A DNA stretch of 64,000 bases from Paracoccaceae bacterium (lineage in GTDB: Bacteria; Pseudomonadota; Alphaproteobacteria; Rhodobacterales; Rhodobacteraceae), in assembly GCA_027489375.1 (NCBI GenBank), contig JAIXZW010000006.1, positions 1-64,000 on the forward strand, given 5' to 3'. Shown here in pieces: positions 53,422-62,384 of the stretch. The notes below the pieces were generated by a model. It saw nothing but the letters and a program-made list of their open reading frames with translations, had not been told where the DNA came from and did no database searches. Position 1 is the first letter of the stretch. Every line of letters starts with the position of its first letter. The translations under genes were made by a program, and so were the position numbers.

Positions 53422-54330
53422 TCAGAAAATGGCGATCAGCAGCGTGAGGGCGAGCATCCCCCCCCAGGCCCGCCACAGCGCCGCACAGGCCGCGTCGATG
53501 TCATCCGGCCCCGCGTCACGCCGCCCTTCGGCCCAGACCCAAGGGAAGTCGCGCATCTCGCCGTGATAAGAGCGCGGACCCGACAGGGCCACGCCCAGCA
53601 CGGGGGCCATCGCCGCCTCGGGCCATCCGGCGTTGGGCGAGCGGTGCAGGGGCGCATCGCGCAGGATCGGGCGCGGATCAAGCCAGCCGTGGGTCACGGC
53701 GATCAAGAGCGCGGTCAGGCGGGCAGGGATCAGGTTCAGCAGGTCGTCGAAGCGCGCCGCAGCCCAGCCGAACTGCTCATAGCGCGGGGTGCGGTGGCCG
53801 ATCATCGAATCCGCCGTATTGGTGATCTTGTACAGCATCAGTGCGGGCAAGCCGCCGATCAGGAACCAGAAGGTGGGGGCGATCACCCCGTCCGACAGGT
53901 TTTCCGCCGCACTCTCGATTGCCGCCCGCGATACGCCCGCCTCGTCCAGCGCCGCGACATCGCGGCCCACGATCATCGCAACCGCCCGCCGCCCGCCCTG
54001 AAGCGACAGGCGCAGCGCATCGCCCACGGCCTGCACATGCTGCACCAGCGACTTCTGCGCCAACAGGATTGCGGCGGCGATGATTTCGACCACCCCGCCA
54101 TCGGGCAGGGCGTGGATCAGCCAGCCCAGACCCATCGCGCCAAGGCCAAGCCCCGCCATCGCCACCACGCCGCGCAGGCGCCGCTGTTCGCCCCTGTTCA
54201 ACCGCCCCTCGGCCCAAGCCACGGCGCGGCCCATCAGCACGGCGGGATGCGGGAAACGGTCCCACAGCCATTTCGGTTCGCCCAATGCCGCGTCGAGCAG
54301 CAGCGCGGGGATCAGCAATCCGGCACTCAT
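53422..54330 (-). CDS. cobD: Cobalamin biosynthesis protein CobD/CbiB (adenosylcobinamide-phosphate synthase)
   Basis: The protein has 302 residues from the ATG at 54330, with GGGGGG upstream. It is an inner-membrane protein with about five spans and the family motifs [25 protein letters not shown]-type [20 protein letters not shown], and [20 protein letters not shown]. It joins adenosylcobyric acid with the aminopropanol phosphate arm. The partner gene at 54327 supplies that arm, and the two overlap by 4 bases. Confidence 0.92.
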   Translation of the reverse strand: MSAGLLIPALLLDAALGEPKWLWDRFPHPAVLMGRAVAWAEGRLNRGEQRRLRGVVAMAGLGLGAMGLGWLIHALPDGGVVEIIAAAILLAQKSLVQHVQAVGDALRLSLQGGRRAVAMIVGRDVAALDEAGVSRAAIESAAENLSDGVIAPTFWFLIGGLPALMLYKITNTADSMIGHRTPRYEQFGWAAARFDDLLNLIPARLTALLIAVTHGWLDPRPILRDAPLHRSPNAGWPEAAMAPVLGVALSGPRSYHGEMRDFPWVWAEGRRDAGPDDIDAACAALWRAWGGMLALTLLIAIF

Positions 54331-55253
54331 AACGCCCCCCTCAACCTGTCCCATCCCGCGCCATCGGGCAGGCCAAGGCGCAGCCAGCGCGTGGAATAGG
54401 GAAAGATACGCCCGAGGATGCGATGCCTTGCAAGCCGCTCCTGCCATGCCGCAGCGTCACCCACATCGTAAAGCCGGAAAAGCGTGGTGCCGCCCACGAC
54501 CACCGCCCCCGCGCCCGTCATCATCGCATCGAGCCGCGCCGCATCCGCCGCCAGTCGCGCCCGCGTCTCGGTGGCCCAAGCCTCGTCCCGCAGCGCCTGC
54601 GCCCCCGTCCGCAGCGCGGGGCCAGACACGGCCCAAGGGCCGATCATCGGCTCCAGTTTCGCGATCAGCGCGGGGTCGCCGATGGCAAAGCCAAGCCGCA
54701 TCCCCGCCAGCCCCCAGAACTTGCCAAAGGATTTCAGCACGATCACCCCCGCCCGTTCGGCCAGCGCGATCTGGCTTGCCTCGGGCATCACGTCGCAGAA
54801 GCTTTCGTCGATCACGCAGAACGCGACATCGGGCGCGGGTTGCAGCCGTCCGTCGGGGTTGTTCGGATGCACGACGACCGCCGCCTCTCCGCCCGCTTCG
54901 CCCACCTGCCAGCCGCAGGCGGCAAAGGCGCGGGCGTGTTCGTTATAGGTCGGCCCCGCAATCGCCACCCGCCCCGCAGGGCGCAACGCGGGAAGCCGCG
55001 CGATCAGCGCCGAAGCCCCCGGTGCCGCCAAGACCGCCGCCCCCGCAGGCACCCGCCAGAACGCCCGCGCCGCCGCTTCGAGCGCGGCAAAGGCCGCACG
55101 GTCGGGCAGGGCGGTCCAGACATCGCCGCCGAAGGCTTGCACCGGATAGGGGCGCGGGTTGATCCCCGTGGACAGGTCGAGCCAGTCGCCGCGCGCACCG
55201 CCCCAGCGGTCCACCGCCGCGTCGATCCCGCCGCCATGATCGACCCCTGCCAT
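54327..55253 (-). CDS. cobC: CobC-like threonine-phosphate decarboxylase (PLP-dependent)
   Basis: The protein has 308 residues from the ATG at 55253 ([20 protein letters not shown]). It is a class I/II aminotransferase-fold enzyme: [14 protein letters not shown] at the N-terminus is typical of CobC/CobD(Salmonella); [10 protein letters not shown] and the PLP lysine in [17 protein letters not shown] are clear. It should make (R)-1-amino-2-propanol phosphate from L-threonine phosphate for the cobalamin nucleotide loop. The 214-base upstream gap shows no B12 riboswitch that I could recognise. Confidence 0.88.
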   Translation of the reverse strand: MAGVDHGGGIDAAVDRWGGARGDWLDLSTGINPRPYPVQAFGGDVWTALPDRAAFAALEAAARAFWRVPAGAAVLAAPGASALIARLPALRPAGRVAIAGPTYNEHARAFAACGWQVGEAGGEAAVVVHPNNPDGRLQPAPDVAFCVIDESFCDVMPEASQIALAERAGVIVLKSFGKFWGLAGMRLGFAIGDPALIAKLEPMIGPWAVSGPALRTGAQALRDEAWATETRARLAADAARLDAMMTGAGAVVVGGTTLFRLYDVGDAAAWQERLARHRILGRIFPYSTRWLRLGLPDGAGWDRLRGAL

Positions 55254-55467
55254 GATTCGCAGCCCCTTTGCCTGTTCGGGGCCAGAAACCCCATCCCTTT
55301 CGCCCTGTCTACCGTCCCGCCTTTGGCGAAGCCTGCCGGAACCCGCCCTCTTGCCGTGGAGTTGCGGCTTTTGCGTCACGCAAGGTTAACTTTTCTGACC
55401 TAACCTGCCGTTGTCATGTTCAACGCTACGTCTTGTGAAACGCTGCGTCTGAGGGATGGAGACCGAC

Positions 55468-55818
55468 ATGCTGGAACACTTGCCGCCCGAAGTGCGCGAG
55501 GGACTCGAAGCCGCCCGCAAGGCCGATCTGCGCCGCAAGTCGCGGCTGCGGATGCAGGTGAACGGGGCGGCCTTTCCCGTCCTGCGGCTGTGGGAGGATG
55601 GCATGGCGCTTGACGCCACGCTCACCCCGCATCTGCGCGGGTTGGTGGATATCTACGACGGGGCGCGGCACATCTTCCAATGCCTGATCGTCGCCTCGTC
55701 GCACGAAGGGGGCGAATTGATCTGCGATTTCAAACGCTCGACCGCCGTGATCGACCGCCCCGCGCTCGACTACTGGCATGACGAGAACGCGCCCGTGGGC
55801 TATCTGCCGAAGGCCTAA
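55468..55818 (+). CDS. Conserved hypothetical protein with PilZ-like strand pattern
   Basis: The protein has 116 residues from the ATG at 55468, which has GGAG seven bases upstream; an ATG at 55456 is possible. A helical N-terminus (LPPEVREGLEAARKADLRRK) is followed by a beta-rich region (RLRMQVNGAAFPVLRLWEDG, then GLVDIYDGARHIFQCLIVAS, then ELICDFKRSTAVIDRP). The pattern suggests a small PilZ-like barrel, but the RxxxR...DxSxxG ligand motif is not clear. It stands alone between cobC (divergent) and the PatB gene (convergent). Confidence 0.7.
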   Translation: MLEHLPPEVREGLEAARKADLRRKSRLRMQVNGAAFPVLRLWEDGMALDATLTPHLRGLVDIYDGARHIFQCLIVASSHEGGELICDFKRSTAVIDRPALDYWHDENAPVGYLPKA

Positions 55819-55858
55819 GTCCGTGACAGGAATGAACGGGGGAAGAACCCCGCCCCGC

Positions 55859-57037
55859 CTATTGCAGATCGGCAAAGGCCCGCTGCATCCGCGCCACCGC
55901 CTCGGCCACATTCGCCCGCGGCGTGCCAAGGTTGAAGCGCAGGAAATGCTCGCCCCCCTTGCCAAAGACCTGCCCGTGGTTGGTGGCGATCTTCGCGTCC
56001 TTTTCGACCCGTGCGATGAATTCCGCAGGCGCCATCCCCGTGCCGGAAAAATCCAGCCACGACAGGTAGGTCGCCTCGAGCGGCATGGATTTCAGCCCCG
56101 GAATCGCAGCCATCCCCGCATCGAAGAGCTTGCGGTTGCCGTCGAGATAGGTCGTCAGTGCATCGACCCATTCCGCCCCTTCGGGCGAATAGGCGGCGGT
56201 CGCCATGTGCATCCCGAAGGAATTGCCCGAAATGCCGAAGGCCATGATCTTGGCCGCGAACTTCGCCCGCAGCTTTTCATCCGCGATGATGACATTGCCG
56301 GTATGGCTGCCCGCGATGTTGAAGGTCTTGGTCGTGGCGGTCATCATCACCAGACGGTCGGCGATCCCGGGGGCCGCCAGCGTCATGGGCAGGTGCTTCT
56401 GGCCGGGGAAGGTCAGGTCGTGGTGGATTTCGTCCGACACCAGCACCAGATCGTGCCGCTTGCAGAAATCCGCAACCCCGCGCAATTCCGCCGCCGTCCA
56501 GACCCGCCCGCCCGGATTGTGCGGCGAGCAGAGGATGAACATGGTTTCGCGCCCCGTCATCTGCGCGTCCCATGCGGCGAAATCCATCTCGTAACGGCCG
56601 TCGGTGTTCGTCAGCGCGCATTCCACCACCACGCGCCCCGCCGCTTTGATGGTGCGGGCAAAGGCGTGGTAGACCGGCGTGGTCAGAACCACCCCGTCTC
56701 CCGGTTGGGTAAAGGCTTCAAGGCAAAGGCCCGTGCCGTTGACCAGTCCGTGGGTGGTGAAGATCCAGTCTTTCTCGACGCTCCAGCCGTGGCGGGTCTT
56801 CATCCACCACAGGATCGCGTCCTTGTAGGCCGTGTCGTCGCCGAAGTAGCCGTAGATGCCGTGGCTGGCCATCGCTTCGACCGCGCGTTGCACGCAATGG
56901 GGCGGGCGGAAATCCATATCCGCGACCCACATCGCCAGCCCGTCCTTGGCCGGAACCCCATACATCGCCTCCATCATGTCCCATTTCACCGAATGGGTGC
57001 CGAAGCGGTCGATCGGTTGGTCGAAGTCGTGGCTCAT
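55859..57037 (-). CDS. PatB/MalY-type aminotransferase-fold C-S lyase
   Basis: The protein has 392 residues from the ATG at 57037 (MSHDFDQPIDRFGTHSVKWD). It is a PLP enzyme with MWVADMDFRPPHCVQRAVEA near the N-terminus, CSPHNPGGRVWTAAELRGVA, and the Schiff-base lysine in TATTKTFNIAGSHTGNVII. These motifs fit MalY/PatB cystathionine beta-lyases, which cleave C-S bonds to release pyruvate, ammonia and a thiol. The divergent region upstream (57038-57248) is AT-rich with short inverted repeats. Confidence 0.9.
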   Translation of the reverse strand: MSHDFDQPIDRFGTHSVKWDMMEAMYGVPAKDGLAMWVADMDFRPPHCVQRAVEAMASHGIYGYFGDDTAYKDAILWWMKTRHGWSVEKDWIFTTHGLVNGTGLCLEAFTQPGDGVVLTTPVYHAFARTIKAAGRVVVECALTNTDGRYEMDFAAWDAQMTGRETMFILCSPHNPGGRVWTAAELRGVADFCKRHDLVLVSDEIHHDLTFPGQKHLPMTLAAPGIADRLVMMTATTKTFNIAGSHTGNVIIADEKLRAKFAAKIMAFGISGNSFGMHMATAAYSPEGAEWVDALTTYLDGNRKLFDAGMAAIPGLKSMPLEATYLSWLDFSGTGMAPAEFIARVEKDAKIATNHGQVFGKGGEHFLRFNLGTPRANVAEAVARMQRAFADLQ

Positions 57038-57130
57038 GCTAGCGTCTCTTTGGCAAAGGCGTCCCGGTGTCTCGGGATTTTTTAGGCGAGGCGGTCGCAT
57101 TTTCCAAGAAGGAGAATTGTATCGGGACAA

Positions 57131-57169
57131 TTTTCCAACCTTAATTTCATGATTGGAAATTTATTCCAA
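57131..57169. promoter_or_regulatory. TTCCAA/TTGGAA inverted repeats between the PatB gene and def
   Basis: TTGGAA (57153-57158) and TTCCAA (57164-57169) are five bases apart and form a dyad. A third TTTTCCAA lies at 57131-57138. They sit in an unusually AT-rich 211-base divergent region and are candidate operator or promoter elements. Confidence 0.4.
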
Positions 57170-57248
57170 CTATATGCAATATATCGGGACTATATCCCGC
57201 TCGCCCCGCCCCATTGCGCCATGCCGCCGATTTCCTTAAATCAGAACC

Positions 57249-57770
57249 ATGATCCGCCCCATCCTGATCCATCCCGACCCGCGCCTCAAGAAGATCTGCG
57301 ACCCCGTCACCGGCATATCGGCCGAGATGGGCAAGCTGGCCGAAGATATGCTGGAAACCATGTATGACGCCCCCGGCATCGGCCTTGCCGCGCCGCAGAT
57401 CGGCGTGACCAAACGGCTCATCGTGCTTGATTGCGTCAAGACCGAAGGCGAAGCGCCGCGCCCGCTTGTGATGTTCAACCCCGAAATCACATGGGCCTCG
57501 GAAGAGCTTTCGACCTATGACGAAGGCTGCCTTTCCATCCCCGACCAATATGCCGAGGTGGATCGCCCCGCCGAGGTGCGCGTGCGCTGGATCGGACTCG
57601 ATGGCAAGGGATATGAAGAGCAATTCGCCGGTCTCTGGGCAACCTGCGTGCAGCACGAGATCGACCATCTGAACGGCAAGCTCTTCATTGATTACCTCGG
57701 CCCGCTCAAGCGGCAGATGATCACCCGCAAGATGGAAAAGCTGAAGCGCGAACGGGCGCGGCAGCACTGA
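57249..57770 (+). CDS. def: Peptide deformylase 1 (active form)
   Basis: The 173-residue enzyme has all three motifs intact: GIGLAAPQ at 43-50, EGCLS at 92-96 with the metal-binding cysteine, and QHEIDH at 135-140 with two metal histidines and the catalytic glutamate. It removes the formyl group from nascent proteins at the ribosome. Its stop shares one base with the start of the second deformylase gene. This copy is closest to the housekeeping enzyme, with the basic C-terminal tail RQMITRKMEKLKRERARQH. Confidence 0.95.
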   Translation: MIRPILIHPDPRLKKICDPVTGISAEMGKLAEDMLETMYDAPGIGLAAPQIGVTKRLIVLDCVKTEGEAPRPLVMFNPEITWASEELSTYDEGCLSIPDQYAEVDRPAEVRVRWIGLDGKGYEEQFAGLWATCVQHEIDHLNGKLFIDYLGPLKRQMITRKMEKLKRERARQH

Positions 57771-58270
57771 TGGCGGTGCTTCCCATCCTGCGCTGGCCCG
57801 ACCCGCGCCTTGCCACGCCCTGCGCCCCAGCCAAAGCCGATGACGCGACCCGCGCCTTGGCGGCCGACATGCTCGATACGATGTATGCCGCGTCTGGTCG
57901 CGGGCTTGCCGCGCCGCAGGTGGGGGTTCTGACACGGCTTTTCGTCATGGATGCCACGTGGAAACAGGGACCGCGCAGCCCGCGCGTCTTCCTCAACCCC
58001 GAAATCCTGTCCCATTCCGTTGCCACCGCCACGGGGCCGGAAGGGTGCCTTTCGATCCCCGGCGTTTTGGCCGATGTGACCCGCCCCGAAACCATCCGCC
58101 TGCGCTGGGCCGACCTGTCGGGTGCCGTGCATGAGGAGACGCTGGACGGTTTCGCCGCCATCTGCGCCCAGCACGAGATCGACCATCTCGACGGGATCGT
58201 GACCTTTGACCGCCTGTCCCCCGACCTGCGCGCCGCCTTGCAGGCCGCCTATGCGGATGCCGCCGAATGA
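57770..58270 (+). CDS. Peptide deformylase 2 (motifs intact)
   Basis: The 166-residue protein has GRGLAAPQ at 43-50, EGCLS at 91-95 and QHEIDH at 134-139, so the metal site and catalytic glutamate are present. It lacks the long basic tail of copy 1 and ends [11 protein letters not shown]. It overlaps copy 1 by one base and copy 3 by four. It probably has deformylase activity with a different substrate range, or it is a backup. Confidence 0.92.
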   Translation: MAVLPILRWPDPRLATPCAPAKADDATRALAADMLDTMYAASGRGLAAPQVGVLTRLFVMDATWKQGPRSPRVFLNPEILSHSVATATGPEGCLSIPGVLADVTRPETIRLRWADLSGAVHEETLDGFAAICAQHEIDHLDGIVTFDRLSPDLRAALQAAYADAAE

Positions 58271-58770
58271 CCGTGCGCCCCTGCCTGCCCTGGCCGCACC
58301 CCGTGCTGAAATCCCCCGCCGCAACGGTCGATGCGATCACCCCCGAAATCCGCGCCATCTGGGCCGATATGGTCGATACGATGGACGCCATGCCCGGCTA
58401 CGGCCTTGCCGCCGTGCAGATCGGCGTGCCGCTGCGCCTTGCCGTGGTGGATTGCTCGACCGAACGCGGCCAAGCCATCCTGATGGCGAACCCCGAGGTG
58501 CTGCATGCTTCCGGCCAGTTCCGCGAGCATGACGAGGCGTCCCCCAACCTTCCCGGCGTTTCGGCGGTCATCAGCCGCCCCCGCGCCGTGACCGTGCGGT
58601 TCCTGAATGCCGAAGGGCAGATGGAGGACCGCGATTTCGTCCACCTCTGGGCGACCAGCGTGCAGCACCAGATCGACCATCTGGCGGGCAAGATGTTCTT
58701 CGACCACCTCTCGCCGCTGAAGCGCAAGATGCTGATCGCCAAGTCGGAAAAATGGCGGAAGCGCGGATGA
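58267..58770 (+). CDS. Peptide deformylase-like protein 3, catalytic residues replaced
   Basis: The 167-residue protein clearly belongs to the family ([10 protein letters not shown] at 44-53, [20 protein letters not shown]), but the EGCLS motif reads EASPN at 90-94, with the metal cysteine replaced by serine, and QHEIDH reads QHQIDH at 133-138, with the catalytic glutamate replaced by glutamine. Both metal histidines remain. It is therefore probably not a hydrolase but a binding or regulatory paralogue. It overlaps copy 2 and fmt by 4 bases each, so it is kept in the translation-coupled operon. Confidence 0.9.
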   Translation: MTVRPCLPWPHPVLKSPAATVDAITPEIRAIWADMVDTMDAMPGYGLAAVQIGVPLRLAVVDCSTERGQAILMANPEVLHASGQFREHDEASPNLPGVSAVISRPRAVTVRFLNAEGQMEDRDFVHLWATSVQHQIDHLAGKMFFDHLSPLKRKMLIAKSEKWRKRG

Positions 58771-59663
58771 AACTGGTGTTCATGGGCACGCCCGATTTCT
58801 CGGTCCCTGTCCTCGATGCGCTGGCGGCGCGGCATGACATCGTTGCCGTCTACACCCAGCCCCCGCGCCCCGCTGGCCGTGGCAAGGAACTGCGCCCCAC
58901 CCCCGTCCATGCACGGGCCGAAGCCTTGGGCTTGCCCGTCCGCCATCCCGTCAGCCTGAAAACGCCCGAGGCGCTGGCGGACTTCGCCGCCCTTGGCGCG
59001 GATGCGGCGGTGGTCGTGGCCTATGGTTTGATCCTGCCGCAAGCCGTGCTCGATGCGCCCAAGCGCGGCTGCCTGAACATCCACGCCTCGCTTCTGCCGC
59101 GCTGGCGCGGGGCGGCGCCGATCCACCGCGCCATCATGGCAGGGGACGCCGAAACCGGCATCTGCATCATGCAGATGGAAGCGGGGCTTGATACCGGCCC
59201 CGTCCTGCTGCGCCGCGCCACCCCCATCGGGGCCGAGGAAACCACCGCCCAGCTTCACGACCGCCTTTCCGACATGGGCGCGCAGATGATCGTCGAAGCG
59301 CTCGACCGCCTCGACACGCTCACCCCCGAACCGCAGCCCGCCGAAGGCGTCACCTATGCCGCCAAGATCGACAAGGCCGAAGCGCGGATCGACTGGACCC
59401 GCCCTGCGGTCGAGGTCGATCGCCTGATCCGCGGCCTGTCGCCCTTTCCCGGCGCGTGGTGCATGATCGGGACGGAACGGGTCAAACTCCTCCGCTCGCG
59501 CCTTGCCAGCGGAAGCGGCGCGGCGGGGCAGGTGCTGCACGGTCTGACCATCGCGTGCGGCGAAGGCGCAGTCGAGGTGACGTTGGCGCAACGCGAAGGC
59601 AAGCGCCCGATGGACCCCGCCGAATTCCTGCGCGGCGTGACCCTGCCCGAGCGCCTAACCTAA
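58767..59663 (+). CDS. fmt: Methionyl-tRNA formyltransferase
   Basis: The protein has 298 residues from the ATG at 58767, overlapping the previous stop (ATGA). It has [20 protein letters not shown] at the N-terminus, the formyl-folate site motif [20 protein letters not shown] and [13 protein letters not shown], plus the C-terminal OB-like domain from about 205. It formylates initiator Met-tRNA, the reaction whose product deformylases later remove. This explains its grouping with the three def-type genes. Confidence 0.95.
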   Translation: MKLVFMGTPDFSVPVLDALAARHDIVAVYTQPPRPAGRGKELRPTPVHARAEALGLPVRHPVSLKTPEALADFAALGADAAVVVAYGLILPQAVLDAPKRGCLNIHASLLPRWRGAAPIHRAIMAGDAETGICIMQMEAGLDTGPVLLRRATPIGAEETTAQLHDRLSDMGAQMIVEALDRLDTLTPEPQPAEGVTYAAKIDKAEARIDWTRPAVEVDRLIRGLSPFPGAWCMIGTERVKLLRSRLASGSGAAGQVLHGLTIACGEGAVEVTLAQREGKRPMDPAEFLRGVTLPERLT

Positions 59664-60146
59664 CTGCTTCGCCGCATCCTTCAGCCGGAACCCCTTGCCC
59701 CCTGCGGCCCGCCAGAGCATCTGCCCCTGCCACGCCGCGAACAGCATCGCCGCCGCTTCGGCATCGCGCAACCGCGTGGCAAGTGCGGCCTCCACCACCC
59801 TGCGCCATGCCTCGGCCCGTTGCCGCAAGGCAGGGTCGCGCATGTCGATGGCAAGCAGCGTCAGATCTCCCGCCTCCGCCTCGCCGCCCAAGGCCTTGAG
59901 CAGCCCATGCGCGCTGTCGGTCGCCGCGATGGCCTTTGCCGTCTCGCCCTCCAACGCATCCCATGCCGCCAGCATGGCGGCGCGGACCATCCCTTCACGA
60001 CTGCCGTAACGCTGCACCAGACTGGCCTGCGCCAGCCCCGTCGCCCGCGCGACCGAGGCGAAGGACACAGCCTTCTCTCCCCCCGCCAGCAGGTGGCGCA
60101 GGGCGTCGAAGACGGTCTCGTCGGACAGCGAGCGGGGACGGGGCAT
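59655..60146 (-). CDS. TetR-family transcriptional regulator
   Basis: The 163-residue protein is a short TetR member: [20 protein letters not shown], then the [23 protein letters not shown] and [20 protein letters not shown]. It is divergent from the dihydrofolate-reductase-like gene, and the palindrome AACGAATGTTCGTT (60157-60170) lies 10 bases upstream of its start and next to the TATAAT of the opposite promoter. It should repress both itself and that gene. It overlaps the fmt 3' end convergently by 9 bases. Confidence 0.88.
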   Translation of the reverse strand: MPRPRSLSDETVFDALRHLLAGGEKAVSFASVARATGLAQASLVQRYGSREGMVRAAMLAAWDALEGETAKAIAATDSAHGLLKALGGEAEAGDLTLLAIDMRDPALRQRAEAWRRVVEAALATRLRDAEAAAMLFAAWQGQMLWRAAGGKGFRLKDAAKQLG

Positions 60147-60156
60147 GGTTTACCTG

Positions 60157-60176
60157 AACGAATGTTCGTTTATAAT
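60157..60176. promoter_or_regulatory. TetR operator palindrome overlapping a TATAAT box
   Basis: The dyad AACGAA-TG-TTCGTT spans 60157-60170 and is followed at once by TATAAT (60171-60176), a perfect -10 box for the plus-strand gene at 60204. The placement explains repression by the divergent TetR protein. Confidence 0.7.
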
Positions 60177-60203
60177 ATAGCGACACACGGAAAGGGCAAG
60201 CCG

Positions 60204-60743
60204 ATGGCACAGATTCGCGGCATGATGGCCGCCACGCTCGACGGATTCGTCGCCGATGTAAGGGGCGGGGTCGGCTTTGTGGATGATTTTCAGGATGTCG
60301 ATTGGGGCTGGCCCGATTTCATCGCGCAGATCGGCACGGTTGTCATGGGACGCCGGACCTATGAGCATATCTGGCACCTCACGCCCGACTGGCCCTATCC
60401 CGATTGCACGGGCATCGTTCTGGGCCAGCTTGCCGACCCCCTGCGCGGCGGCTGCACCGTCTGGCGCGGCGACCTCGACAGCCTGATCGCCCATCTGCGC
60501 GGGCTTGGGGGCAAGGATGTCTGGGTCGTCGGCGGCCCCGCCCTGCAAGCGCAATTCATCGCCAAAGGCGCGCTTGACCGGTTGGAGCTTTGCCTCGTCC
60601 CCCGCCTGATCGGCAGCGGCATCCGGCTTTTCCCCGATGGTCCCGAACCGCCCGCGCAACCCGTGTTTCACGCAAGCCGCAGCCTGCCCAAGGGCATGGT
60701 CCTGCTGGATTACCGCTTCGGTGCCCGCGGCGGGCGCGAGTGA
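60204..60743 (+). CDS. Dihydrofolate reductase-like / RibD C-terminal domain protein
   Basis: The protein has 179 residues from the ATG at 60204 (MAQIRGMMAATLDGFVADVR). The fold is that of the DHFR/RibD-C superfamily: FIAQIGTVVMGRRTYEHIWH, then GLGGKDVWVVGGPALQAQFI and ELCLVPRLIGSGIRLFPDG. Such stand-alone proteins are NADPH reductases of unknown substrate. Control by the divergent TetR gene suggests that it responds to a small toxic or metabolic compound. It overlaps the UPF0126 gene convergently by 34 bases. Confidence 0.88.
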   Translation: MAQIRGMMAATLDGFVADVRGGVGFVDDFQDVDWGWPDFIAQIGTVVMGRRTYEHIWHLTPDWPYPDCTGIVLGQLADPLRGGCTVWRGDLDSLIAHLRGLGGKDVWVVGGPALQAQFIAKGALDRLELCLVPRLIGSGIRLFPDGPEPPAQPVFHASRSLPKGMVLLDYRFGARGGRE

Positions 60744-61339
60744 TAGACGGGCAGACGCCATCCCAGCGCCAGCGACCCCGCCCGCAGGACAAAGACCACC
60801 GCCGCGCAGGCCGTCAACGCAACCCAGCCGCCCATCCCCGCCGCCCCCAGCACCACGGCGACCAAGGCCCCCGCAAAGGCGCAGGTGACGTAAAGCTCGC
60901 CCTGCTTCAGCACCAGCGGCACCTCGTTGCAGACCACATCGCGCATCAACCCGCCCATGCAGCCCGTGATCATCCCCATCACCAGCACGACGGGCCAGCC
61001 CATCCCTTCGGCCAGTGCGACGCCGACTCCGGCGGGCACGGCAATCGCCAAGGCGGCGGCGTCCAGCCATTCCAGCGCCCGATACCGGCTTTCCAGACGA
61101 TGCGCGGTCAGGAACACCAGCACCGCCGCCACCCCCGCCACCAGCAGCAGCACCGGATCGCCGACCCAAAGCGGCACGCGGTCAAGGATCACGTCCCGCA
61201 CCGTCCCGCCGCCCACCGCCGTCAGGCTGGCGATGAAGATGAACCCCACGATATCAAGCTGCGAGCGGGACGCCGCCAAGGCCCCCGTCAGCGCAAAGAC
61301 CGCAACGGCGGCATAGTCGAGCAGCACCGCCCCCGTCAC
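60710..61339 (-). CDS. UPF0126 / TRIC-like membrane protein (YicG-like)
   Basis: The 209-residue membrane protein has about seven spans and two copies of the family motif: [20 protein letters not shown] near residues 41-60 and [18 protein letters not shown] near 126-143. This internal duplication of three-helix units is typical of UPF0126 and of bacterial TRIC-type cation channels. It overlaps the rnhA start region by 4 bases (ATGA) on the same strand, so it is transcribed after rnhA. Confidence 0.85.
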   Translation of the reverse strand: MTGAVLLDYAAVAVFALTGALAASRSQLDIVGFIFIASLTAVGGGTVRDVILDRVPLWVGDPVLLLVAGVAAVLVFLTAHRLESRYRALEWLDAAALAIAVPAGVGVALAEGMGWPVVLVMGMITGCMGGLMRDVVCNEVPLVLKQGELYVTCAFAGALVAVVLGAAGMGGWVALTACAAVVFVLRAGSLALGWRLPVYHSRPPRAPKR

Positions 61340-61794
61340 GCCTTCACCTTGAACGGGGCCATCCCCGCCCGTGCCAGTGCATCGGCGCGTTCATTCTCGG
61401 CATGGCCCGCATGGCCCTTGATCCAGCGCCAGACCACCTTGTGCCGCGCCTGCGCCTGATCCAGCCGCTGCCACAGGTCCGCATTCTTCACGGGGTCTTT
61501 CCCCGCCGTGCGCCAGCCGTTGCGCTTCCAGCCGTGGATCCATTCGGTCACGCCGTTCTTCACATAGGCGCTGTCCGTCACCACCGTAATCTCGGACGGC
61601 CGCGCCAGCGCCTCCAGCGCCGAAATCGCGGCGAGCAGCTCCATGCGGTTGTTGGTGGTCATCATCTCGCCGCCCGACAGCTCGCGCTCTTTGACGACCT
61701 CGGCCCCCTCGCGCGCCAGCATCAGCACGCCCCAGCCTCCGGGGCCGGGATTGCCGGAACAGGCACCGTCGGTATAGGCGAAAAGATCGGGCAT
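61336..61794 (-). CDS. rnhA: Ribonuclease HI
   Basis: The protein has 152 residues from the ATG at 61794, with a strong AAAAAGGAG upstream. The catalytic DEDD set is present: D9 in [15 protein letters not shown]52 in [17 protein letters not shown]74 in [11 protein letters not shown] and the last aspartate in [15 protein letters not shown]. The basic handle region ([16 protein letters not shown]) supports substrate binding. It removes RNA from RNA-DNA hybrids. Confidence 0.95.
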   Translation of the reverse strand: MPDLFAYTDGACSGNPGPGGWGVLMLAREGAEVVKERELSGGEMMTTNNRMELLAAISALEALARPSEITVVTDSAYVKNGVTEWIHGWKRNGWRTAGKDPVKNADLWQRLDQAQARHKVVWRWIKGHAGHAENERADALARAGMAPFKVKA

Positions 61795-61854
61795 GGCGGC
61801 TCCTTTTTCCCCCGTGTAAGCGGCCATCCCGCAGGGGTCAAACCCCCATTCACA

Positions 61855-61915
61855 CTGGCCCAAATATCCTCGGGGGGTGAGGGGCGCAGCCCCGAGGGGG
61901 GCGGAAAGCCCCCCT
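61855..61915. terminator. Multi-hairpin GC-rich terminator-like repeat upstream of rnhA
   Basis: The element contains GGGGC-GCA-GCCCC (61881-61893), an alternative longer stem CCTCGGGG/CCCCGAGG (61868-61875 with 61890-61897), and GGGGGGC-GGAAA-GCCCCCC (61896-61914). The left edge reads GAGGATATTTGGGCCA on the minus strand, similar to the GAGTATTTGGGC core of the stem-loop at 43203. It lies between the DUF3429 stop and rnhA and should terminate the minus-strand transcript of the former. Confidence 0.75.
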
Positions 61916-61939
61916 GAATCTTCGCAGGAAATTCGGGCG

Positions 61940-62383
61940 CTACACCAGAACGACCAGCAGGCAGGCCACGACCACCGTGGTCAGAAGCACGCGCAGCTTC
62001 ATCCACCAGACGGGTGCCAGCCCCTGCCGCGCGAAGCTGAGATCGAGCGCCAGCAGCGCCACGAATCCTGCCGCCAGCCAGATCACCGATTCCGCCGTGG
62101 TATCCGTCACCATGAAGAACGCCCAAAGCGCGGGGATCACCGACAGGGCGTAACCCACCGCCGCCTCGCGCCCCTCGGCCTTGGTCGCAAATCCCCAAAG
62201 CACGCCGGACATGAAGGACAGGATCACCGTGCCATAGGTGACAAGCACCACGGCCCCCACAAAGACGGGCGGCACCACCTGCATCGCGGCGGCGGAAAGC
62301 GCGGGCGACAGCGCGGTCGCGGCCCCCCAGACAAAGGGCAACAGGCCCGCAAGGCCCAAGGCAAGCGCGGAACGGGGGATCAT
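61940..62383 (-). CDS. DUF3429 membrane protein
   Basis: The protein has 147 residues from the ATG at 62383 ([20 protein letters not shown]) and five membrane spans; the pattern [17 protein letters not shown] is the DUF3429 signature. Its start lies one base after the ispH stop (TGAGATG), so it is coupled to ispH. Function is unknown. Confidence 0.85.
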   Translation of the reverse strand: MIPRSALALGLAGLLPFVWGAATALSPALSAAAMQVVPPVFVGAVVLVTYGTVILSFMSGVLWGFATKAEGREAAVGYALSVIPALWAFFMVTDTTAESVIWLAAGFVALLALDLSFARQGLAPVWWMKLRVLLTTVVVACLLVVLV

Positions 62384-62384
62384 C

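Noticed and set aside
55254..55467. Cobalamin riboswitch upstream of cobC
   Set aside because: I could not find the conserved B12-box core or the GCCACTG element on the minus strand; only a short TTGCGTCACGCAA dyad is present.
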